Assembly: GCA_005885085.1 (NCBI GenBank)
Contig: VAXY01000050.1
Coordinates: 1-7,539, forward strand
Direction: 5' to 3'
DNA from: Actinomycetota bacterium
GTDB lineage: Bacteria > Actinomycetota > Thermoleophilia > Gaiellales > Gaiellaceae
DNA: 7,539 nt
Under the pieces are notes generated by a model. The model saw nothing but the letters and a program-made list of their open reading frames with translations, did no database searches and was not told the DNA's origin. The translations under genes and the position numbers were made by a program. Shown piece by piece: positions 1 to 5,483 of this stretch; positions within the stretch are counted from its first letter, which is position 1; each line of letters opens with the position of its first letter.

Positions 1-47
1 CCTGGCCGAATCGTGCCCGCGGGCGCGAGGCGGGCAGGTCGTCGGCG
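1..47. other. Region downstream of secY, no recognised gene
   Basis: In spc operons secY is usually followed by adk, map or infA. An ATG at 51-49 on the minus strand overlaps the secY TGA as ATGA and stays open to the window edge (17 codons, beginning MTPTTCPPRARG). That peptide lacks the glycine-rich P-loop with which adenylate kinase begins, and the start has only a weak AAGG upstream, so I do not call it a gene. It may simply be the spacer before the next gene. Confidence 0.4.
14..36 (-). other. GC-rich inverted repeat downstream of secY
   Basis: Positions 14-20 and 30-36 are perfect inverted repeats (TGCCCGC / GCGGGCA), giving a 7-bp stem with a 9-nt loop, 12 nt past the secY stop codon. 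There is no T-run on the downstream side in the minus-strand direction, so it does not look like a complete intrinsic terminator. In DNA this GC-rich a stem of this size can arise by chance. It could be a weak attenuator or an mRNA 3'-end stabiliser, but nothing else supports that. Confidence 0.25.
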
Positions 48-1301
48 TCATTTAAGGAAGCCTTCGTAGGAGCGCGCCATCATCTGCGACTCCATCTGGC
101 GCATCGTGTCGAGCGCGACGCCGACGACGATCAGCACGGACGTGCCGCCGAGCGCGCGCGACGTCGCCTGGGAGAAGCCGCCGTACTTGATGAAGATGCT
201 CGGCAGCACCGCGATTGCAGCCAGGTACAGCGAGCCCGGCAGCGTCAGACGGGTCAGCACGCGATCGAGGTACTGCGCCGTCGGCGCGCCGGGGCGGATG
301 CCCGGGATGTACCCGCCGTAGCGCCGCAGGTTGTCGGCCTGGTCGACCGGGTTGAACTGGACTGCGGTGTAGAAATAGGTGAAGACGACGATCAGCACGC
401 CCTCGAGGCCGATGTAGAGCAGCGACCCGTACGAGAAGTGCGCGTTGATCCAGCTCTGCGTCGCCGGGAAGAACTGCGCGATTGTCGGCGGGAACGCCAT
501 CACAGCCGCGGCGAAGATGACCGGGATGACGCCGGCCATGTTCACACGCAGCGGCATGTAGGTCGACCCGCCTGCGGTCTGCCTTCGGCCGACCATGCGT
601 TTCGCGTACTGGATCGGGATCCGGCGCTGGCCCTCCTGGATGTAGACGACGGCGGCCACGATCCCGATCGCGATGAGCGGGAAGAACAGCCGCTCCATCG
701 TGCCGCCGTTGTACCAGGCGGCGATTCCGGTCGGCGCAGACGACAGGATCGAGGCGAAGATCAGCAGCGAGATGCCGTTGCCGACGCCGCGCTTCGTGAT
801 CAGCTCGCCCATCCACATCAGCAGCGTCGTGCCGGCCGTAAGGGTGACGACGATCAGAACGATCCGGCCCGTGTCGGCCTGCAGGTTGCCCGCGCGCTTG
901 AAGAGATACGCGTAGCCCGTCGCCTGCGCCGCGGCAAGGCCGACGGTCAGGTAGCGCGTGTACTGGTTGATCTTGGCGTAGCCGGACTCGCCTTCCTTCT
1001 GCAGCTGCTCGAGCTTCGGCACGACGACCGTCATCAGCTGGAGGATGATCGAGGCGGTGACGTACGGCATGATCCCGAGCGCGAAGAGCGCGAAGCGCGA
1101 CAGCGCACCTCCGGAGAAGACGCTGAGCAGGCCGAGAATCGTGCCGCTGTGACCGTTGAAGTAGTCCTTGATCGTCTGCGAGTCGACACCGGGCGCCGGG
1201 ATCCAGGAGCCGAGCCGGTAGAGCCCGAGGATCAGGAACGTGAACAGGAGCCGCTTCCGGAGCTCCGGGACGCGCCACGCATTGGCGAGCCAGGCGAACA
1301 C
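48..1301 (-). CDS. secY: Preprotein translocase subunit SecY
   Basis: SecY is the pore-forming subunit of the SecYEG channel, through which SecA or the ribosome passes unfolded proteins across or into the cytoplasmic membrane. The 417-residue product has about ten hydrophobic segments, near residues 17-35, 73-93, 114-134, 146-164, 175-190, 205-221, 255-271, 292-312, 353-372 and 384-398. A plug-like segment at 55-66 precedes the family signature ALGIMPYVTASIILQ (74-88). A second conserved block lies at 160-185 (MGELITKRGVGNGIS). The C5 cytoplasmic loop contains NLRRYGGYIPGIRPG (324-338), where SecA and ribosomes contact the homologous protein. The start is GTG, immediately after the rplO TAG, with GGAGG 5 nt upstream. 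The length is near the usual 420-440. Its position at the end of the spc operon is the standard one, and it should be translationally coupled to rplO. The identification is secure. Confidence 0.98.
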   Translation of the reverse strand: MFAWLANAWRVPELRKRLLFTFLILGLYRLGSWIPAPGVDSQTIKDYFNGHSGTILGLLSVFSGGALSRFALFALGIMPYVTASIILQLMTVVVPKLEQLQKEGESGYAKINQYTRYLTVGLAAAQATGYAYLFKRAGNLQADTGRIVLIVVTLTAGTTLLMWMGELITKRGVGNGISLLIFASILSSAPTGIAAWYNGGTMERLFFPLIAIGIVAAVVYIQEGQRRIPIQYAKRMVGRRQTAGGSTYMPLRVNMAGVIPVIFAAAVMAFPPTIAQFFPATQSWINAHFSYGSLLYIGLEGVLIVVFTYFYTAVQFNPVDQADNLRRYGGYIPGIRPGAPTAQYLDRVLTRLTLPGSLYLAAIAVLPSIFIKYGGFSQATSRALGGTSVLIVVGVALDTMRQMESQMMARSYEGFLK

Positions 1302-1889
1302 CTATTCCTCCGCTGCCTCGGGGGCCTCTTCGCTGCGCGGCTCCTCGGCGGGCGCCGCTTTAGCGGCCGGCGGCTTCGGCTTGGCGTGCTTCGGCTTCTT
1401 GACCTTCGGCTCCCGCAACAGCGACACGGTGCCGCCTGCTGCCTCGACCTTCTCGCGCGCACTGGCCGAGATCGCGTGCACGCGCACGGTCAGCTTCTTC
1501 TTCAGCTCGCCGTTGCCGAGCAGCTTCACATCCGTCTTCGTGTTCTTCAGCAGTCCCTGCTCGACGAGCGACTCGGGAGTCACCTCGGCGCCGTCGGCGA
1601 AGCGGTCGAGCGAGCCGACGTTCACCGGAGCCGTCGACGTGCGGAACGGGCCGATCGGCATCGCGTCCTTCGACGTCGAGCCGCGCAGCTTGCCCATCCG
1701 CATGTAGATCGGCATCTGCCCGCCCTCGAAGCCCGCGCGCATCTTGTGCGAGCCCGAGCGCGACTTCTGGCCCTTGATCCCGCGTCCGGAATAGCGCCCT
1801 TTGCCGGAGCCCAAGCCGCGGCCGATGCGCTTGCGGGTCTTGCGGTCCTGGGCGGGCTTCAGCGACGAGAGGTTCAGGGGCTCAGCCAT
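1302..1889 (-). CDS. rplO: 50S ribosomal protein L15 with acidic C-terminal tail
   Basis: L15 is a late-assembly protein of the large subunit that binds 23S rRNA through a long basic N-terminal arm. The N-terminus shows this arm clearly, with RIGRGLGSGKGRYSGRG at residues 21-37 and KGQKSRSG at 39-46. GFEGGQMPIYMRMGKLRG follows at 53-70. The globular core runs to about residue 159. Residues 160-195 are an added tail: first basic and proline-rich (KVKKPKHAKPKPP), then acidic (AEEPRSEEAPEAAEE). The total of 195 residues compares with about 145-150 for most bacteria, and the tail accounts for the difference. The start is ATG with GAAGG 6 nt upstream, and the gene overlaps the end of rpmD by 8 nt. 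The stop abuts the secY GTG. The identification is certain; the tail's function is unknown. Confidence 0.97.
   Translation of the reverse strand: MAEPLNLSSLKPAQDRKTRKRIGRGLGSGKGRYSGRGIKGQKSRSGSHKMRAGFEGGQMPIYMRMGKLRGSTSKDAMPIGPFRTSTAPVNVGSLDRFADGAEVTPESLVEQGLLKNTKTDVKLLGNGELKKKLTVRVHAISASAREKVEAAGGTVSLLREPKVKKPKHAKPKPPAAKAAPAEEPRSEEAPEAAEE
1307..1311 (-). promoter_or_regulatory. Ribosome binding site of secY, inside rplO
   Basis: GGAGG on the minus strand lies 5 nt before the GTG at 1301-1299. It sits within the last codons of rplO, whose TAG directly abuts that GTG. It supports the GTG as the secY start and suggests reinitiation by ribosomes finishing L15. Confidence 0.8.
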
Positions 1890-2061
1890 TCTCGACCTTC
1901 ACCAGGTGGCGGACTTTCCGCAGCATGCCTGCGAGCACCGGCCCGTCGTCGTGCTCGGCGGTGCGGCCGATCTTGCCGAGCCCGAGTGCGCGGAGTGTGC
2001 CGCGGTGCCTCTGGGTCTCGCCGATCTGGCTACGTACCTGTGTTACCCGTACCTTCGCCAT
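1882..2061 (-). CDS. rpmD: 50S ribosomal protein L30
   Basis: L30 is a small 23S rRNA-binding protein of the large subunit. From the ATG at 2061 it is 59 residues: MAKVRVTQVRSQIG at 1-14, then a TLRALGLGKIGRT block and a C-terminal RKVRHLVKVENG. This matches the usual 58-62-residue bacterial form without internal gaps. An upstream in-frame GTG at 2091 would add ten residues (MALSHKVRRA) with no homology to the family and no Shine-Dalgarno sequence, so I reject it. The chosen ATG lies inside the end of rpsE, giving a 32-nt overlap in a different frame. Its own ribosome binding site is weak (a GAG-containing stretch), which suggests coupling to S5 translation. The 3' end overlaps rplO by 8 nt. 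The identity is certain; the start is fairly certain. Confidence 0.93.
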   Translation of the reverse strand: MAKVRVTQVRSQIGETQRHRGTLRALGLGKIGRTAEHDDGPVLAGMLRKVRHLVKVENG

Positions 2062-2644
2062 CGCTCGTCTCACTTTGTGGCTCAGAGCCACTAACTTCGG
2101 GCGCCTTGTAGGGAAGGACCTGGGAGATCGTCAGGCCGCGCATCTTCGCGACCTCATCGGGACGGCGGAGGCTCTTCAGGCCGTTCACGGTCGCCTTCGC
2201 CATGTTGATCGGGTTGGTCGTGCCGAGGCTCTTGGCGAGGATGTCGCGGATTCCGGCGAGCTCGAGCACGGCCCGCACGCCGCCGCCGGCGATCACGCCG
2301 GTTCCCTCGCTCGCCGGCCGCAACAGCACGCGCGCAGCGTCTGAGCGCCCGAGGATCTCGTGCGTGATCGTCGTCCCGTGCTTCGGCACGGTGAAGAGAT
2401 TCTTCTTCGCGTCCTCGACCGCCTTCGTGATCGCGAGCGGCACCTCGCGTGCCTTGCCGTAGCCAACGCCGACGCGGTCGACCTCGTCGCCGATCACGAC
2501 CAGCGCGGTGAACGAAAAGCGCCGGCCGCCCTTGACGACCTTGGCAACGCGGTTGATCTCGACCACGCGCTCCTTGAGCTCGCGGCTCTCCTCGCGCTCG
2601 ATCACCTGCCGCTCGACAGGAGTGAACTCGGGCCTGGTGCTCAA
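2030..2644 (-). CDS. rpsE: 30S ribosomal protein S5
   Basis: S5 binds 16S rRNA near the mRNA entry site with S3 and S4 and takes part in decoding fidelity and mRNA unwinding. The product has 204 residues. The N-terminal double-stranded-RNA-binding domain begins with LKERVVEINRVAKVVKGGRR (23-42), followed by FSFTALVVIGD and GVGYGKAREVP (59-69). The C-terminal domain includes GTGVIAGGGVRAVLELAGI (114-132) and GTTNPINMAKATVNGL. After residue about 172 comes a short polar tail (SGSEPQSETSDGEGTGNTGT), encoded partly by DNA shared with rpmD. The start is TTG at 2644; no ATG or GTG in frame nearby fits. It overlaps the rplR stop as TTGA, with a GGGGG stretch 9 nt upstream. E. coli S5 is about 166 residues, while actinobacterial forms run to about 200 or more. 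The identity is certain. Confidence 0.97.
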   Translation of the reverse strand: MSTRPEFTPVERQVIEREESRELKERVVEINRVAKVVKGGRRFSFTALVVIGDEVDRVGVGYGKAREVPLAITKAVEDAKKNLFTVPKHGTTITHEILGRSDAARVLLRPASEGTGVIAGGGVRAVLELAGIRDILAKSLGTTNPINMAKATVNGLKSLRRPDEVAKMRGLTISQVLPYKAPEVSGSEPQSETSDGEGTGNTGT

Positions 2645-2997
2645 AACTTCAGTCCCCCTTCGCGCGCCGCATCGGCCAGCGCCTTGACGCGTCCGTGGAA
2701 AAGGTAGCCGCCGCGGTCGAACACCACGCCCTCGACCTTGGCCGCCTTCGCGTTCTGTGCCAGCAGCTTGCCGACCTCGGCCGCCTGGGCCGTCTTGTTG
2801 CCCTTGAACGACTTCTTGACCTGCAGCCAGGTCGCGGACGTGATCGTCCGGCCGTTCGAATCGTCGACGAGCTGCGCGACGATCCCACGATTCGAGCGCG
2901 TGACGACGAGGCGCGGCCGACCGGCCGTTCCCGCAACCTTGCCGCGCACGCGGCGATGCCGCCGCTTGCGCGCGTCGCGAACCGTGAGCGTGCTCAT
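2641..2997 (-). CDS. rplR: 50S ribosomal protein L18
   Basis: L18 binds 5S rRNA and, with L5, anchors it in the central protuberance of the large subunit. The 118-residue product is of standard length. It has a basic N-terminal arm (RDARKRRHRRVRGKVAGT, residues 7-24), then the core beginning RPRLVVTRSNRGIVAQLVDD. The conserved C-terminal block VVFDRGGYLFHGRVKALADA (residues 91-110) precedes the ending AAREGGLKF. The ATG overlaps the rplF stop as ATGA, with AAGGTGG about 11 nt upstream. The 3' end overlaps the rpsE TTG by 4 nt. Nothing about the gene is unusual. Confidence 0.98.
   Translation of the reverse strand: MSTLTVRDARKRRHRRVRGKVAGTAGRPRLVVTRSNRGIVAQLVDDSNGRTITSATWLQVKKSFKGNKTAQAAEVGKLLAQNAKAAKVEGVVFDRGGYLFHGRVKALADAAREGGLKF
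2654..2658 (-). promoter_or_regulatory. Likely ribosome binding site of rpsE, inside rplR
   Basis: AAGGGGGA on the minus strand, with GGGGG at 2658-2654, lies 9 nt before the TTG at 2644. It is an imperfect Shine-Dalgarno match, but it is the only candidate at a sensible distance and supports the TTG start. Confidence 0.5.
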
Positions 2998-3527
2998 GCC
3001 CGCTTGCCCACCTTCCGGCGCACGTATTCGCCCTGGTAGCGGATGCCCTTGCCCTTGTAGGGCTCGGGCGGACGTACCTTGCGGATCTCCGCCGAGATCT
3101 GGCCGACCTGCTGCTTGGCGACGCCCTTGACGACGATCTCCGTCGGGGTCGGCGCCTCGAAGGTGATTCCCTGCGGCGCCTTGATCACGACGGGATGCGA
3201 ATAGCCGACGTCGAGGCGCAGGTCGACGCCCTGGATCGCGGCGCGATAGCCGACGCCCTGCAGCTCGAGGCGCTTCTCGAAGCCCTTGGTGACGCCCTCG
3301 ACCATGTTCGCGATCAGCGTCCGCGTGAGGCCGTGGAGCGCGCGATCGTCGCCGCGTTCGGTCGGACGCGTCACGGTGATCACGCCTTCCGCCTGCTCGA
3401 CCTTCATGCGCGCGGGGACGTCCTGCGTCAGCTCGCCGAGCGGGCCGTTGACCATCACGCGCCCGGGCGACAGCGACACGTTGACGCTGGCGGGCAGTTC
3501 GATGGGCTGTTTTCCGATTCGACTCAT
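2994..3527 (-). CDS. rplF: 50S ribosomal protein L6
   Basis: L6 binds 23S rRNA near the sarcin-ricin loop and the factor-binding site at the base of the stalk. The 177 residues match the usual length. Two tandem L6 domains are visible. The first opens MSRIGKQPIELP and includes VNGPLGELTQDVP at about 27-39. The second runs from about residue 80, with KRLELQGVGYRA (85-96) and GYSHPVVIKAPQGI. The C-terminal signature is IRKVRPPEPYKGKGIRY at about 147-163, before EYVRRKVGKRA. It starts at ATG, 7 nt after the rpsH stop, with a weak AGAGCGA spacer in place of a strong Shine-Dalgarno sequence, so coupling to rpsH is likely. The identity is certain. Confidence 0.98.
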   Translation of the reverse strand: MSRIGKQPIELPASVNVSLSPGRVMVNGPLGELTQDVPARMKVEQAEGVITVTRPTERGDDRALHGLTRTLIANMVEGVTKGFEKRLELQGVGYRAAIQGVDLRLDVGYSHPVVIKAPQGITFEAPTPTEIVVKGVAKQQVGQISAEIRKVRPPEPYKGKGIRYQGEYVRRKVGKRA

Positions 3528-3534
3528 TCGCTCT

Positions 3535-3930
3535 TTACCAGACGAAGCACACGACTTCGCCGCCGATTCCCTTCTCTTCCGCGGTGCGTGCGGTGATCAG
3601 TCCAGTCGACGTCGACAGGATCGCCACGCCCATTCCGCCGAGCACGCGCGGCAGGCGGTCCTTGCCCGCATAGACACGGCGGCCGGGCTTGGACACCCGC
3701 TTGAGGTCGGTGATGATCCGCTCGCGGCTCCGGCCGTACTTCAGCTGGACGACCAGGGTATCGAAGCTCTCGCCCTTCTTGACATGGAAGTCGGAGATGT
3801 AGCCCTCCTCCTTGAGGATGCGGGCGATGCCCTCCTTCAGGCGCGAGGTCGGCATCTCGGTGGACTCGTGCAGCGCCTTGTTGGCGTTGCGGATGCGGGC
3901 GAGCATGTCGGCTACGGGATCGGTCATCAT
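3535..3930 (-). CDS. rpsH: 30S ribosomal protein S8
   Basis: S8 binds helix 21 of 16S rRNA early in assembly of the small-subunit platform. In E. coli it also represses the spc operon by binding its mRNA near rplE. The 131-residue product has the N-terminal domain (DPVADMLARIRNAN, residues 4-17, then SRLKEGIARILKEEGYI) and the C-terminal RNA-binding domain with RRVYAGKDRLPRVLGGMGVA and ILSTSTGLITARTAEEKG. It ends IGGEVVCFVW, typical of S8. Two consecutive ATG codons (3930 and 3927) begin the gene. The second would give MTDPVADML, the commonest N-terminus, so the true start may be 3 nt in. It lies 5 nt after the rpsN stop. I did not identify an S8 operator in the mRNA here. Confidence 0.97.
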   Translation of the reverse strand: MMTDPVADMLARIRNANKALHESTEMPTSRLKEGIARILKEEGYISDFHVKKGESFDTLVVQLKYGRSRERIITDLKRVSKPGRRVYAGKDRLPRVLGGMGVAILSTSTGLITARTAEEKGIGGEVVCFVW

Positions 3931-3935
3931 CTACA

Positions 3936-4121
3936 TCACCAACTACTCTTGGTCATGCCCGGGATGACGCCCTGGTGCGCGAGGTCTCGGAGGCAGATCC
4001 GGCAGAGGCCGAACTTGCGGAAGACGGCGCGTGGGCGTCCGCAGCGGTTGCAGCGCGAGTAGTTCCGCACCTTGTACCGCGCCGGGCGGGATTGCTTGAC
4101 GACGAGTGACGTCTTGGCCAT
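3936..4121 (-). CDS. rpsN: 30S ribosomal protein S14, zinc-binding type (type Z)
   Basis: S14 sits in the head of the small subunit and is needed for its late assembly. This is the short zinc form: 61 residues with C24-x-x-C27 and C40-x-x-C43, which coordinate one zinc ion in the family. The zinc-free form is about 90-100 residues. Conserved surroundings include YSRCNRCGRPRAV at 21-33, FGLCRICLRDLAHQG at 37-51, and the C-terminal IPGMTKSSW. The start is ATG, 6 nt after the rplE stop, with GGGAG about 12 nt upstream. The gene is often named rpsZ. Genomes with this form sometimes carry a zinc-free paralogue elsewhere, induced under zinc limitation; that cannot be judged from this window. Confidence 0.98.
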   Translation of the reverse strand: MAKTSLVVKQSRPARYKVRNYSRCNRCGRPRAVFRKFGLCRICLRDLAHQGVIPGMTKSSW

Positions 4122-4127
4122 GCGGTG

Positions 4128-4739
4128 CTATTGCTCCCTTCCGTCCGCCGCGAATGGCATGCCGAGGCCGCGCAGGAGCGCGAGCGCCTGCTCGTCCGTC
4201 TTCGCGGAGGTGGTAATCGCGACGTCGAGGCCGCGGACTTGCTGGATGTCGTCGTAGTTGATCTCGGGGAAGATGATCTGCTCGCGGATGCCGAGCGAGT
4301 AGTTGCCGCGGCCGTCGAACGAGCGCGGGCTGAGACCTCGGAAGTCGCGGATGCGGGGCAGTGCGATCGCGATCAGCCGGTCGAGGAACTCATACATGCG
4401 ATCGCCGCGGATCGTGACCTTCGCGCCGATCGGCATCCCCTCACGGATCTTGAACTGCGCGATCGACTTGCGTGCCTTGCGCACCTGTGCGCGCTGCCCG
4501 GCGATCGTCGTCAGCTCCTCGAGCGCCGAGTCGAGCTGCTTCGCGTCGGTCTTCGCCTCTCCGACGCCCATGTTGAGGGTGATCTTCTCGATGTGCGGGA
4601 CGTCCATCAGCGACGAGGCTCCGAGCTCGTCCTTCAGCCGGGGGCGCAGCTCCTGTTCGTACAGGACCTTCAGGCGCGGAGCGTACGAGGCGCGCGCCGC
4701 CTCCTTGCGGGCTTCGCGGACTCGAGTGGTGGTGCTCAC
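4128..4739 (-). CDS. rplE: 50S ribosomal protein L5
   Basis: L5 binds 5S rRNA with L18 and forms part of the central protuberance, contacting the P-site tRNA and bridging to S13. From the GTG at 4739 the product is 203 residues. Family blocks in order are LMDVPHIEKITLNMGVGEA (44-62), REGMPIGAKVTIRGDRMYEF (99-118), LPRIRDFRGL, and GNYSLGIREQIIFPEI (145-160). It ends GLGMPFA plus a short polar tail. The N-terminus carries about 20 extra residues (STTTRVREARKEAARASY) relative to the commonest 179-187-residue form. An in-frame TTG at 4760 would add seven residues but overlaps the Shine-Dalgarno sequence itself, so I prefer the GTG. That GTG overlaps the rplX stop as GTGA, with GGAGGAG 8 nt upstream. 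The identity is certain. Confidence 0.97.
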   Translation of the reverse strand: MSTTTRVREARKEAARASYAPRLKVLYEQELRPRLKDELGASSLMDVPHIEKITLNMGVGEAKTDAKQLDSALEELTTIAGQRAQVRKARKSIAQFKIREGMPIGAKVTIRGDRMYEFLDRLIAIALPRIRDFRGLSPRSFDGRGNYSLGIREQIIFPEINYDDIQQVRGLDVAITTSAKTDEQALALLRGLGMPFAADGREQ

Positions 4740-5107
4740 CGGTCGATCTCCTCCCCGCAATCGGCGCGCTTGCAGACACGCACTTTGACCATCTCTCCGT
4801 GCGCCTCCCGCTCCTTCATCCCGACGCGGGTCGGCCGGTTGCAGACGGGACAGACGACCATCACGTTGGCGACCGGAACCGGCGAAGGCTTCTCGATCAC
4901 GCCGCCCGGCGTCATGCCGGCAGCGCCCATGCGGCTCGTGTTCTGAATCGGCCGCGGCTTCGTGTGGCGCTTGACGAGGTTGAGGTTCTCGACGATCACC
5001 TTCCTGTCCTTCGGACGCGCGTCGATGACGCGGCCCTGCTTGCCGCGGTCCTTGCCGCTGAGGACGTGAACGAGATCACCCTTGTGAATTCTCATGGTGT
5101 GCGCCAC
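4736..5107 (-). CDS. rplX: 50S ribosomal protein L24
   Basis: L24 is an assembly initiator that binds the 5' domain of 23S rRNA near the exit-tunnel rim. The 123-residue product begins with a KOW motif (about 7-34; RIHKGDLVHVLSGKDRGKQG at 6-25), followed by VENLNLVKRHTKP (39-51). A C-terminal cysteine-containing segment follows: C86-x-x-C89 (CPVCNRPTRVG), then C112 and C117 in VCKRADCGEE. The second pair is spaced CX4C, where zinc-ribbon L24 proteins usually have CX2C. The GTG at 5107 directly follows the rplN TAA and has a GGAGG 8 nt upstream. An ATG four codons in (5095) gives the N-terminus more typical of the family, but it would be about 20 nt from that motif. The start is therefore likely GTG, not certain. 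The identity is certain. Confidence 0.96.
   Translation of the reverse strand: MAHTMRIHKGDLVHVLSGKDRGKQGRVIDARPKDRKVIVENLNLVKRHTKPRPIQNTSRMGAAGMTPGGVIEKPSPVPVANVMVVCPVCNRPTRVGMKEREAHGEMVKVRVCKRADCGEEIDR
4748..4754 (-). promoter_or_regulatory. Ribosome binding site of rplE, inside rplX
   Basis: GGAGGAG on the minus strand lies 8 nt before the GTG at 4739-4737. It decides between that GTG and the TTG at 4760, because the latter would leave the motif inside the coding sequence. It lies within the last codons of rplX. Confidence 0.8.
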
Positions 5108-5476
5108 TTAGAGCACCTCCGGCGCTAGGGAGACGATTTTCATGAAGTTCTTCTCGCGCAACTCCCTCGCGACCGGCCCGAAGATGCGAGTGCCTCGTGG
5201 ATTGCGCTGGTTGTCGATGATCACCGCGGCGTTCTCGTCGAACGCGATCGTGGTGCCGTCCTCGCGGCCGTAGGCCTTCTTCGTGCGCACGACGACCGCC
5301 TGCACGACCTCGCCCTTCTTCACCGCACCCTGCGGCGTGGCCAGCTTGACCGTGCCGACGATGATGTCGCCCACCCGCGCGTAGCGGCGGTGCGAACCAC
5401 CCTTGACGCGGATGCACAGGAGCTCGCGGGCGCCGGTGTTGTCGGCGACGCGCAGTCTGGACTCCTGCTGGATCAT
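5108..5476 (-). CDS. rplN: 50S ribosomal protein L14
   Basis: L14 binds 23S rRNA at the subunit interface next to L19 and forms bridge B8 with 16S rRNA. It is also the docking site for the silencing factor RsfS. The 122-residue product has exactly the usual length and is strongly conserved: MIQQESRLRVADNTGARELL at 1-20, KGGSHRRYARVGDIIVGTVK at 25-44, then VKKGEVVQAVVVRTKK and GTRIFGPVARELRE, ending KIVSLAPEVL. The frame remains open well upstream, but the ATG at 5476 is fixed by homology and lies 7 nt after the rpsQ stop. No strong Shine-Dalgarno sequence precedes it, so coupling to S17 translation is likely. The TAA abuts the rplX GTG. Confidence 0.98.
   Translation of the reverse strand: MIQQESRLRVADNTGARELLCIRVKGGSHRRYARVGDIIVGTVKLATPQGAVKKGEVVQAVVVRTKKAYGREDGTTIAFDENAAVIIDNQRNPRGTRIFGPVARELREKNFMKIVSLAPEVL
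5116..5120 (-). promoter_or_regulatory. Ribosome binding site of rplX, inside rplN
   Basis: GGAGG on the minus strand (in GGAGGTGCTC) lies 8 nt before the GTG at 5107 and 20 nt before the alternative ATG at 5095. It therefore favours the GTG. It lies within the final codons of rplN. Confidence 0.75.
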
Positions 5477-5483
5477 GAGTGGG

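Noticed and set aside
52..1278. Minus-strand 408-codon frame overlapping secY in another frame
   Set aside because: Its arginine/alanine/histidine-rich composition is that of a frame-shifted read of a GC-rich gene. SecY in the main frame is unambiguous.
2062..2091. Upstream GTG start for rpmD adding ten residues
   Set aside because: The added residues (MALSHKVRRA) do not match the family, there is no Shine-Dalgarno sequence, and the overlap with rpsE would grow to 62 nt.
438..2111. Plus-strand open frame of 557 codons antisense to secY, rplO and rpmD
   Set aside because: It lies opposite three certain genes, is full of R/A/L/D/H as expected from the complement of GC-rich codons, and shows no domain. 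It is a codon-bias shadow.
4700..4780. S8 autoregulatory site near the rplE start, as in E. coli
   Set aside because: I could not make out the S8-binding helix by eye around the rplX/rplE junction, and its placement differs among phyla.
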